Source of the DNA: Arachnopeziza araneosa | Lineage: Eukaryota; Ascomycota; Leotiomycetes; Helotiales; Arachnopezizaceae | Length of the DNA stretch: 64,000 nucleotides | Assembly: GCA_003988855.1 (NCBI GenBank) | Contig: QYAI01000084.1 | Span: 62,001-126,000 of the forward strand | Direction: 5' to 3' | In this document: positions 1-9,400 of the stretch, piece by piece | Numbering within the stretch: the first letter of the stretch is position 1 | How the letters are laid out: each line of letters opens with the position of its first letter | The notes under the pieces: generated by a model | The model's input: the letters and a program-made list of their open reading frames with translations, nothing else | Told to the model about the DNA's origin: nothing | Databases searched by the model: none | Program-made: the position numbers and the translations under genes

Positions 1-91
1 TGACGGTAACCGTCCTAATAGATGAAGGGGCAAGTGCAATCAGTTGGCTAGGCTCCTATGCCATACGCTGTTTGGAAAAAAGGAAATCTAT

Positions 92-454
92 CTAAAGAGA
101 GGAAGAAGAGCGCTTTCTTAAAGAGGCGCAAAAACGAAAAGAGTGGTGGGTAGTTTTGTTATGTCGAGATTGATGGTGAGAAAGCAGCCATAAAATCCGC
201 GAGGTTGCTGACCTTGAGCTACCCCACCATGATAAGAGTGGAGAGAGCAGGTTTGCCGTGGCCGTATGAATCATCGCCGCTCTTGGATAAGCTTAAGGGG
301 GCGGGAATAGCTTAGTCCAGTGAGGCTTACCCCGCAGAATGTGATGCACAATGACTGCACTGAGCTCCTCTCGCAGATTGAAGAGAAGAGGTATGACCTC
401 AATATCGTTCTGATATTGTCCATCTCCAGGGTCCTGCTCTTGACACCCATCCAT
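92..454 (-). CDS. Possible small two-exon gene, function unknown
   Basis: On the minus strand an ATG at 454 opens a coding-looking stretch of 41 codons (331-454) that ends at a good donor (GTAAGC). A CTAAG branch-like site and an AAG acceptor follow, and the frame would then run from 291 to a stop at 92. The joined product would be about 107 residues, with a helical, charged first half and a basic serine-rich second half. The implied intron (292-330) is only 39 nt, so the splice is uncertain and the gene may be spurious. I recognise no family. Confidence 0.22.
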
Positions 455-1114
455 AATACTCGAAGAGCGTTGACTTACGTCTCTGTGTTGATTGTCATTG
501 AAGCTAGAGACCAGCCACAGGTATGCGACGCACCTACAACCTTATCTTCACAACGCAACCACCCTCGAAGGACGGAAACCCTTTATCCCAGCACTTTCAC
601 ATTGATTTCATGTTCATTCTTGCACGTTGGTCATCCAGCTTCAGGCGCTCTGCGTGCTGACAGAGCTGACCTGCTCCTTTATAGATCCCTTTTCGCAGCC
701 CGCTTGCCTTGATAAGCCGCAGAGACAACACACGACTCTCCAATCTTCGAAAGAATCCTCATATTAAAGAAAAAGAACATATCCATCCTTGAAAACATAA
801 TTCTGGGCGCCTAAGAGCTTCTGCCGCTGCACTTTGGTGCTCAAGTTGTTTTTGCTGTAGTGGAGCTGGTCACTTGTTAAACACACTGAAATCTCGTCTT
901 CCGAGCTTGGAAAGCGAGGTTATGTGAAGTGGTTTTGTACTCTTCGATAACGACAATTGCTGCAGGCAGCTGTTATATCTGTACGTCAGGCGTCCGCCGC
1001 TAAGAAAGCTAACCTTTCTACCCGAACAATGATGCACTAACATAGTCTAAGGTCCGTCCAAACGTGCATGAATAATTTCTACCGCGGCATGAAATACTTG
1101 AGATAACCTTCAGG
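455..1114. other. Intergenic, nothing recognised
   Basis: About 660 bp upstream of the large plus-strand gene at 1115. The open frames here are short and lack conserved motifs. It probably contains the promoter and 5' leader of the gene at 1115. Confidence 0.5.
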
Positions 1115-3733
1115 ATGGGGATTTCGCACATGCCGGTAGCCTCGAAAGCTTTAACGCGGACTTCTCTGAGATCGCCCGCCGCCCTTGCATCACAGTCTCG
1201 AGGAATTATTCACACCCATAATGGACAAACTCGAACATTCAAAATAGGTCTATGGTCAGTTTGGGAAGATCGAGGCTTGGACAAAGAGTCTCGGCGTAGG
1301 CATCGAATAGTCAAAGAGAAATATGTCGCATCTTTGAATAAAAGGCTTTGCTGGGACCGACACTTCCCCACCCTGCAAAGACATGTTGGGCTGAAGAGCT
1401 TCATGTGTAGCTCATGGCGAGCAGAAGACAGAAAGCCTGGGCAGTATTGGGATATTGACGAGAATGGAAACATAAAGAGTAGGAATGCAGCAGAGAGTGG
1501 AAAACTACACGAAGAAACACATCACGACCCAACCCACAGACTATGGAGATATGAAAAACGCAGATCACTATTTGGAAACGGTCGATCAGGACCCTTTGGT
1601 AGCCCATGGAGCATTAATATCACCGCTCAAAGCGATTCCCAGCCATCCAAAAGCTCTAGTGCCTCTAACTACGAGGACTCTACCACAAAAAGACAATCCC
1701 AAGGGGTGCAAAATCTTTACTCTGAGGTCGATTCTGAGATCGATCCTATAACGAATAGGAGAGTCGTCAAAAACCCTTCAAGCCACCCAAAGAATTCAAC
1801 AGAGGAGTTCACGGATATTCCTGTAAAAACTTTCAAAGGTTACCGTTCTCAATTTCAAACATCCGGCCCCCCGGAAACTGAAAGTAACGAGAAATCCGAT
1901 GTGATAGAAGACGGACTCAAAGCCTACGATGGCAAGGTGGATTATGAAACCAACAAGCTATACGATCCTGCAGAGACGAAAATTGACTATACCGATCCCG
2001 TTGAAGGTGGGCTAAAAGCTTATGGTGAGAAGATAGCCACTAAGCCGCTAGAATCTAATCAGGTTCCAGAAAACCAATCGACAGAGCAGCATGACCCGAA
2101 GGGGATCCTTAAGGAGAGAAAATTTCTTGAAGCAGACTTGGATCCGGTTGAAGAAGCAATTCAAGAATACGAAACCCACGAAGAACATCCTGAAATATCT
2201 CAGCAAGTGCGCGATCAGCACCTACAGGCCCGGTGGAATTCCAGACGCGGCACTGAAAGGCAGGTTTCTGCAGAGGGCCAACATCCGCAACCCCAACATG
2301 CAGATCGTCTTCTAGAATCTATTCAGGAATATAGCACGTTCCCTCCAACAGCTGAGAGTCAATCACCAACGTCTGATCCAGTTCAAGAAGGGCTAGAAGC
2401 ATATGATAGCAAAGCAGATTATGACCCAAAACATCTCGTAGATCTCCCTGTAAAACACACAGATTATCCAAGGTTTGCTGAGACCGCAGACTATGGACTA
2501 CTTGGCAGGACACGAAAGGAATTGGAGGCGGACTTCGAACAGGAATTCCGCCTGCCGCCCTCGGAAGAAGCCGCAATGGCCGAAAAGATCAAGAATACCC
2601 CAAAACTTATTCAACAACTTAAGGTTGAAACTAGCGAGCTTCGAAATCATGTTGCTCATGCTCGTGGCCGCATCGATGCCAAAATTGCAGAGGTTGACGC
2701 GGGTTGGGGAGCACCAAAGGATACTAAAAAGATGACTGGTCATTTCGTGCGAGATTTCCCAGAAGAATTCGAGAATTCATGGTCAAAGAGCGAAGGTGGT
2801 TCTGGGAGCTTGACACCAAAAATAAGATCAGAACGACAAATAGAATCTGATGTCCAAAACGAGGAGAAATCTTACGTGGATGGACTTCCTTCCCGGGAAG
2901 CATTCGCTCGGAATTCGAATACGCCAAGACTCGAGACTGCCCTAGATCGTACCAGATTGAGTAAATCTCGCACAGAAGATGAACCGAGTGTGCTTCAGAA
3001 GAAGGAGAACGATAGAAATCTTATCCGCGAGGTGCGCAAGATCTATGAAGATTCTTACGGGACGATCAACTCCAAACATCGACAGATCGACGAAACGGCA
3101 AATACGACAGAATCAACAAAATTTGATACGCCAACATTGTATAAGATTCTTGCGTATGATCCCACGATGCAGTCCATCAGTACTGCAGAGACCACTTCGA
3201 TTGTTGCGGACTCTTCAAACCCTCTCACCCCCGCTGAGGTGCTCCTCCGCTTGTCCAACCCCGCCAAGTTCTTCCCTCATTTTCAGCCTCTTCAATCACA
3301 AGGCTTCGAAATCGTATCTGGTAGTGGCGACGTCCTCGTGTTTCGCAAAGTCAGATCCAGCTCCCCTCCAGCTATCAAGACCGAGGAGACCTCTACAGCA
3401 CAGAATCGTATGCTTATTAACCCTATTGATGGCATGAGTGTACCTATAGCTGCCACTGGCAACTTTGCAAGTCCCACAGGATTTGTTAATCATGATATCA
3501 ATCGCGGCTCAGACCCTCCCTTCAAATCGAATATTGACGTCCGTAGAGAAGAGCCCGTGTTTAGCGGGAAAAAGAATTGGAAGGATGAAAATGAAACCCG
3601 CAAACCGAGGAGTACAAGCACGAGAATCTTGGTAGGCGCGGCTTGGGTGGCTGCTTGTTCCTATGCAGTGGGTGTGGTTGCGGATTTTTTCAAAACCGGA
3701 GGGATGGATGGGTTGGGCCCGCAAGGCTTCTAG
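1115..3733 (+). CDS. Putative mitochondrial protein with acidic repeats and a C-terminal membrane segment
   Basis: A single uninterrupted frame of 872 residues. The N-terminus (MGISHMPVASKALTRTSLRS) is rich in Arg/Ser/Thr and nearly free of acidic residues, and leads to a QSRGIIHTH-like cleavage region, which suggests a mitochondrial presequence. The middle is hydrophilic and probably disordered. It repeats an acidic motif of the type DPVEEGLKAYD...DY at least four times (near residues 270-460). Near residues 495-525 a helical segment with KTPKLIQQLK-like charge patterning could form a coiled coil. The last 45 residues carry a basic KPRSTSTR stretch followed by one hydrophobic helix (ILVGAAWVAACSYAVGVVAD), so the protein is probably anchored in a mitochondrial membrane. 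It resembles uncharacterised serine/threonine-rich ascomycete proteins. The molecular function is unknown. Confidence 0.75.
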   Translation: MGISHMPVASKALTRTSLRSPAALASQSRGIIHTHNGQTRTFKIGLWSVWEDRGLDKESRRRHRIVKEKYVASLNKRLCWDRHFPTLQRHVGLKSFMCSSWRAEDRKPGQYWDIDENGNIKSRNAAESGKLHEETHHDPTHRLWRYEKRRSLFGNGRSGPFGSPWSINITAQSDSQPSKSSSASNYEDSTTKRQSQGVQNLYSEVDSEIDPITNRRVVKNPSSHPKNSTEEFTDIPVKTFKGYRSQFQTSGPPETESNEKSDVIEDGLKAYDGKVDYETNKLYDPAETKIDYTDPVEGGLKAYGEKIATKPLESNQVPENQSTEQHDPKGILKERKFLEADLDPVEEAIQEYETHEEHPEISQQVRDQHLQARWNSRRGTERQVSAEGQHPQPQHADRLLESIQEYSTFPPTAESQSPTSDPVQEGLEAYDSKADYDPKHLVDLPVKHTDYPRFAETADYGLLGRTRKELEADFEQEFRLPPSEEAAMAEKIKNTPKLIQQLKVETSELRNHVAHARGRIDAKIAEVDAGWGAPKDTKKMTGHFVRDFPEEFENSWSKSEGGSGSLTPKIRSERQIESDVQNEEKSYVDGLPSREAFARNSNTPRLETALDRTRLSKSRTEDEPSVLQKKENDRNLIREVRKIYEDSYGTINSKHRQIDETANTTESTKFDTPTLYKILAYDPTMQSISTAETTSIVADSSNPLTPAEVLLRLSNPAKFFPHFQPLQSQGFEIVSGSGDVLVFRKVRSSSPPAIKTEETSTAQNRMLINPIDGMSVPIAATGNFASPTGFVNHDINRGSDPPFKSNIDVRREEPVFSGKKNWKDENETRKPRSTSTRILVGAAWVAACSYAVGVVADFFKTGGMDGLGPQGF

Positions 3734-4464
3734 TGAACCGTTGTTTCTCTGATAGGCGCCTGACGGCTGATGGTTTGTGATCATGCCGGAGTACCTTGAA
3801 GCAATTGACATGGCTTTTGAGAGATGAGTTGCTGCCCGATGACTATTTGATGTGATGGATTTGAATGGAGAGACCGAAGCCCGGCTTCTTGAAACAAGAG
3901 AACATAAACATCTAAATGTATTTTATATTGAAAACTCTTCTCCTATCTATAGTTTTATAACGAATCATCAACTCACTCTATCAAAAGTACTGCAGCATAT
4001 GACTTTGTACGCATTTCTTCATCGAGATAAATACTCACTACCGAGATTCGACCTTACTTACCCTCCGTTTGTCAACATCTAATAAAGTTTTCTCTCATCG
4101 TACCATGTCAATTTTTCAGCCCTGCTTTTCCTCATTACTTATGAGACCTTTGCGCCGTCTCAGTACACTAGCAACTTTTAAAATCAACCCATTTACTCCT
4201 CTATGCATGCTGTAATGGCAATACCTACCCGCCATTTAATTCTTAATCTCAATTTATCTACAATCATCAATACTTCTCTCAAGTAGCAACGCTTCGAAGC
4301 TTGAACAGTGCTCTCTCTCAGCCACTTTATGAATTAGATGATGTTGGCGAGCCGGGAAGAATCAAAAGCATTCCTATCTATTTACTGGTAACAAAATCAG
4401 GCTCTCTCTTCCAAAGAGCCAATAGTTCATGTCTATCATAAAAATATCAATTGCCTCGCGGCTA
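3734..4464. other. Intergenic between convergent genes
   Basis: AT-rich spacer of about 730 bp between the 3' ends of the plus-strand gene ending at 3733 and the minus-strand gene ending at 4465. It presumably holds both 3' UTRs. I see no coding or structural signal. Confidence 0.5.
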
Positions 4465-7015
4465 CTACCACCAAGGCTGACCCCACCAACGACTTCCAGT
4501 CCCTAAACCCAATCCACTCATCGTTCCCGCCTTCTGTTGTGGCACATTGACCTTATGATCAAGACTAGGAGCCATGCTTCTAAGTGTCTCTTGCCCAACA
4601 CTCCGTTTATTCCTCAATGCCACCTCCATAATTTTCCCCCTCTCTCGATCAATCTCAGGATCAGTCTTTGCACTGTCACCTGAACTAGATCTGCTTGGCT
4701 CCTCCTCCAAGCTGAAATAATGATCTGCACTGATGCTCTTCCTCTGATGACCGTTGCCACGAGAGTACCGGCGCATCTCAGTCCAGATTTTGCGTGCTGG
4801 GTCGCTTTCATCTTGCTTTTCGTGAGGAATATCTGTGGCCGGTTCTGCTACTCTTTGCTTTGAAATGAGCGAGGTATTAATAGTAGACTCGATTTTGCCC
4901 ACAATTCTTGATTCTGGCCTAACGGTCTCCTCGCTTGATCCAGTCACACCCACGATACGTTTAGCAAATGGGATGGGAAATCTTTCAGCTGAAATATTCC
5001 TGATTGCTTCTTTCGCCTTCTCGAGTGGTAGATGTTTCTCGATGAGAGGTATCAGGGGATTATGAATCAATGGTCCGTCCATGGTCTGAGAGGTTCTTGG
5101 AGACCAAGCTGACTGTGAGTTGTGTCTTCTAATCACAGCGCTTGCTTCGGTGAACAAACGTGTAGTGTGAGATACAGTTCCTTGAATCTCTTGCCCTGAA
5201 TCTTTATGAAAAGCGAAGCCAGAGTGCCGATAGTTCAATCTGACAGTTATATATTTCACGAGTGTGTCTCCAAGATCATGCCGAAGTTCAGTCATCAGGT
5301 CGTGTGAAGATGCCTCACGGACATGCCGTCGAGGAGAGGTTGCGCTAAAGTGAGCTTTAGCTAAGAAAAGATGCGTCTCGCCAGCTCTGACTGTCCTTGC
5401 ATCATTCAAGTCCCCAATGAGGTCGGCGAGGATACAGCTAGGTCCCAGATCCAATGTGATTCTAATTGAATGAAGTCGGCCATAACATTTCAGATCTAAT
5501 CAACATTGGTCAAGCTTCAAAACGTAAGAAGAAAGTTAGCATACCAAATAACCGAGAGTCTGTTGACTCGCCATCCGCTTGTCGAAGTTGGCCTTTGATT
5601 TCAATAGCGAACCATAAATCACAGTCTTTCGTATCTACGCTAGACGCCTCAGGAGTAATTATTATTTGAGGAGACAATATGAAAACATTATCTTGAGAAT
5701 CAATTCTTGAAGATATCGAAGTTGACCGAGAGAGTGAAGCTTGAGTGCTATATCCGAAAGAAGGGGATACGTTTGAATTTGCGTCCACATCTGTAATGTC
5801 GAAGCTTTCAGGTTCGTCCAACGAAGAGCCTTCAGAATGGCTGGTGTTTCTAAAACGTTTGATATGATTCTCCTTTTCTAAATTGAACTGGTTATTCTTT
5901 CCTCGGGATAAGCGGCGGATGAGGTTGTTCTTAGAGTCTTTCGGGTCTACCATGCGAATGGATTTTGGATGTTCTTTGCGAAGTGTAGAATGTGCCTGGC
6001 CAACGAGAGCCTTTAGGAAGAAATTTTTTGACTTGGAAGGTCGTCTTTCGGGAATAATGGGCGCTTTCATCGGACTTGTTGGCCGTAGATTCTCATACTG
6101 ATCTTGGCAGCGGGGATTGGAGCGATCCCCACGAACTGAATATCTGGTTGCATCGATTTCAGAGCTCCGTTGATGGAGTTCAGATCTGAGAAAAGCTCCA
6201 GCACTAATTGTTCTTGCTATTCCTCTAACTGCTTTCGGTGTGATATCCGGATCATCTTCCATGTTCTTTCGTTCTGCTATACTATATATTAGCGACTAGA
6301 AAAATAGTTTGAAAGCTTCTCTTGCCAATCTGTTTCTTGATCAAATCCTGAAGTGGTCCATCACAGTTCATATCAATCTCGTGATCATTCAAGCTCTCAG
6401 TCACGATACTCGACCTCCCGCCCCTCTTCTTCCTTATAGTCAACGGTCCGTCGAATCCCAACGTCGGACTCCCCTTACTCGTGACGGTCGAACTAGAAGA
6501 TCTGCGTCCTCGGCGGACAGTCTTTCCGGACGGCGAGCAGTTGGCAATGGTCTGACTACGTTTGATAATACGAAGCGGTTGTGGTTTGACGATCTCGGAC
6601 TCGAGAAGCTCCACGCTAGTCGAGTTGACCTGGATGGGTGCCATACTCGTCGAACGGTGTCGGAACTCTGATCTTTGCTTCCTTCACTTGATGATTCGAA
6701 TTTTCGAGGTTTCTGTTGTCCTATGAAGGTACTATATGCTTGGACTTCTTCCCGGCTATCAATACTCTCCAGGTCACACCAGGAATCTGCGTATAGCCGG
6801 CTGGATCTAATGTTTGAACGGCGTAACCTGCGTTTCCTTTGTCGAATTCGCTCTCGGGACCAAGGAGAATGTTTGTACCACAGCCTGCGGAAGAAAGGAC
6901 TTAGTTTTTGGCAGAAATCGGATGTCTGAAGGGCGATAAATGCTGCTGATGCCGCAATAAGAATCGTTATAAAGGTAATTGCCCCGATCACTGAACTCGT
7001 ATTATTACTGCTCAT
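4465..7015 (-). CDS. Conserved fungal single-pass membrane protein, frame break in exon 1
   Basis: Three exons on the minus strand: 7015-6326, 6273-5553 and 5461-4465. The ATG at 7015 starts a short lumenal tail and one hydrophobic helix (IGAITFITILIAASAAFIAL, residues 10-29). A basic RERIRQRKRRLRRSN stretch follows, then the motifs YADSWCDLES and RVWHPSRSTRLAWSF, which I recall from uncharacterised ascomycete proteins. The intron at 6274-6325 (52 nt) is best read as GC-AG, giving KKQIERKNMEDDP across the junction. The second intron (5462-5552) joins to DLGPSCILADLIGDL. Exon lengths sum to 2408, one base short of a multiple of three. This matches a frame change near 6480-6510, between the RPERLSAEDAD frame and the TLGFDGPLTIRKKR frame. 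The cause is a real indel, a sequencing error or an unseen intron. The function is unknown; the product is about 800 residues. Confidence 0.7.
6274..6325 (-). other. Probable GC-AG intron
   Basis: Donor G|GCAAGA and acceptor TAGCAG, with a GCTAATA branch-point candidate 17 nt before the acceptor. Splicing keeps the frame open on both sides (KKQIE|RKNMEDD). No GT donor nearby does this. Confidence 0.55.
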
Positions 7016-7303
7016 TACTGCTGATAATAGCCAAAAATGAAGTGATACTGAGATGAAAGACGGAGTATTGTGATTTGATGTAAATTTAAGAGTTGCCCAG
7101 AAGTTTTCAACTCTTAAGCATCATCCGACCAAGAGGGAAGGAACGACTCGATGAAGCAATCTTCATGGAGTTAACGCATAGAACATCTCAATATATACAA
7201 GAAGCAATTGAACTATAAATATCATAAAATGGGTATCTACTCGCCTGAAGGACTGCCTGCTGCGTCTTGAGCAGATGATTTTCTCAACTTTGCTGCCAGC
7301 AGC

Positions 7304-8421
7304 TCAAACAACGCCTCGCCTTTGCGGTTCCACAGCCTCCAAACTCCTCTTTATATTCTCCTTCACAGTCTCTACCTGTTCCCCATCCAAATTCAGAAAC
7401 CGTACCAGATCGTCCCCCGCATCCTTCCCATATAAAGCTGCCTCGCTAACACTATTTTCCACCCCCTTCCTAACCCTAACCTCCCACACACCATCCCAAT
7501 TCCACTCCCCAGGCCTTCTACTCCCAACAATCCCCGTTCCTCCAGCGAGTCTTTGATACCCTTCCGGCGCCCCAGCACTCGAAGGACTGCTCGTCCTATC
7601 CCTATCCCCATTACCCAAACCCTCATGCACCTTCTCCTCAGGCTGAATCTTCCCCAGCTTAATCCTATGTGTCCGCCACGCATGCCATGCACCCGGATTC
7701 CCTGCCGCTTCAAGCGGAACACTATCCAGGACACTCTCATCATCAAACGTACTCCGAATATATCTCAGCACCTCAATTGTGCTAATCTCCTCCCTCGGTA
7801 CATATGTCCCGGCTTTGCCTGGCGTGGGACTACCGCTCCCAACGGTCGAAGGACTTTCCGGGCCTGTCGCTGCTGTGCCTCGAATCGGCGTTTGTGCAGC
7901 TGATAATCGTGCCTGTTCTCTCCGTGCCCGTCGTCCAAACCAGCCTGGAAATCCGTGGCGGAGGCTGAAACCACCCGGTGGGAGACGCTCGTCGTCGGTG
8001 GCGGAGACAGTGTCGGCTTGGATATCAGTCGTGTACATGTAGGTTGTTAGGGGTGTGAGAAGGGGGTGGAAGATGTCGGTTGAGAAGGTGACGAGTGGTG
8101 GGAGTGAGGGGTAGGTTGGTGGGAAGGAGATCTGGAAGCGGAGGATCGAGGGCGCGTAGGGACCTGGGAATGAAATCAGCTTTTCGGGAAGCAAGCTGTG
8201 ATGGGGAGGATACCTTTGCGTACGAAGAGGACGCCAGACCAGAGAGTTGGATCGCCTGGAGTAAGAGACATAAAGACCCCTTGAGGACAGCCATATTTGA
8301 GGCTAGCACTTGAGCAGGATTAGCGCGTTAAACTCTACAGAAAATGAATGTTAGCATACAATTCTACTAGTAGATGCTGCCTCCGCACAGCGGAGAGGTT
8401 GGATAGTCGTTGCGACACCAT
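7304..8421 (-). CDS. E2-like (UBC-fold) protein without an evident active-site Cys, AKTIP/FTS type
   Basis: Three exons: 8421-8360, 8308-8214 and 8163-7304, with introns of 51 and 50 nt. Exons sum to 1017 nt, giving 338 residues. The N-terminal 130 residues show the UBC fold signature: a first helix (RRQHLLVEFASLKY), then PQGVFMSLTPGDPTLWSG, VRKGPYAPSILRFQISFPP and the IFHP turn. Where an active E2 carries its catalytic cysteine (about 8-10 residues after HPN), this protein reads LLTPLTTYMYTT and has no cysteine. It therefore belongs with UEV/AKTIP-like noncatalytic variants, which in animals act in Hook-FHIP vesicle transport complexes. A glycine/proline-rich linker and a C-terminal helical region rich in Glu and Lys follow. 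The fungal role is inferred from the family only. Confidence 0.8.
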
Positions 8422-8686
8422 GTTAAATGCCGTTGTTCAGTCCAAAGAAAAGTTGAGGCTTGTGATGTTCCTGAGCGCGGCAGAAATTCCGTCACGTCGG
8501 ATGTAACAAAATTTTGTGAAACAAACAGAACGATCAGGAAGCGATGGTTAATATTGTTTCTATTTATAATGCCCATATTTGCTAGTCGCCGTGTATCGAC
8601 TATGATGCAGTTTCCTCCATCACTTCATTCCTCATCAATCATCCAGAAGACCCCCGGCCAAGCCTCTACTATTGCCCAGTCACCCC

Positions 8687-9400
8687 TCAACTTTCCCCCA
8701 ACCTTACCTCAATCTTCTTCTTCTCCTGGTCTCTCAGCTCTTTTATCTCTTCCTTATTAGCATCATATTTTGCGTTGACTTGATTGAACGGATTCTCCTC
8801 GCTCTTCTCAAACTCCTTGCGAATCCTCTCTCTCTTCTGATTTTGTCTCAGTCCCTGGCCACTACCATCACTGTCCATCTCTTTCAGCCTCCGCTCTTCA
8901 AACGCGGCAAAAGCCGCCTTGAATCTTCTTTCTGGATGCTTGTCGATCTTCGCAGCCGAGTCGGTGGTGAGGGAGAGCGCGTCTAGTGCGTTGTCAATAC
9001 CGGTTGCATTGAGCGCACCTGGTGTCGAGGTATCGTCATCGAGTTGGGAGAGGTCGAGCCCTTTGCTCTTCTTCACAGCGGTCTTCGCATTCTTTGGGGC
9101 AGGGCGGGCGTCCTTCTCCTCTTCAGCTAGGAGAGCGTCTTTCTCGGCCTTCTTTCTCGCCTGTTCGGCTTTTTTGGCAGCTTCGGCTTCCCTATTGAAA
9201 AAAGGGTTAGAACAAAATGCGTTAGAGGAGAAACCGAAGGCTGTCTACTTCTTTGCATTACTCTTCGCTCCTTTGCTCCAATCCTGGTCATCTGCCACAG
9301 CCTTCTTGGTATCCTCAACGGCTTGCTTGGCTGCTGCGGCCTCTGCCTTCTTTGCGTTGCCAGCAACCTTCTTGGTGTTTTCTCCTTTCTTGCCGGCCAT
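8687..9400 (-). CDS. CCDC124/Oxs1 family coiled-coil protein
   Basis: Two exons, 9400-9249 and 9191-8687, separated by a 57-nt intron that joins SNAKK to EAEAAKKAEQ. Together they encode 218 residues. The N-terminus is very basic (MAGKKGENTKKVAGNAKKAE) and the first 80 residues form an Ala/Lys/Glu coiled coil. The middle reads LDLSQLDDD and DALSLTTDS, and the conserved C-terminal part contains HPERRFKAAFAAFEERRL, MDSDGSGQGLRQNQKRERI and EENPFNQ. These are signatures of the CCDC124 family (DUF1014; Oxs1 in fission yeast), which bind idle ribosomes near the tRNA sites and also act in stress responses. Length and motifs look complete. Confidence 0.88.
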
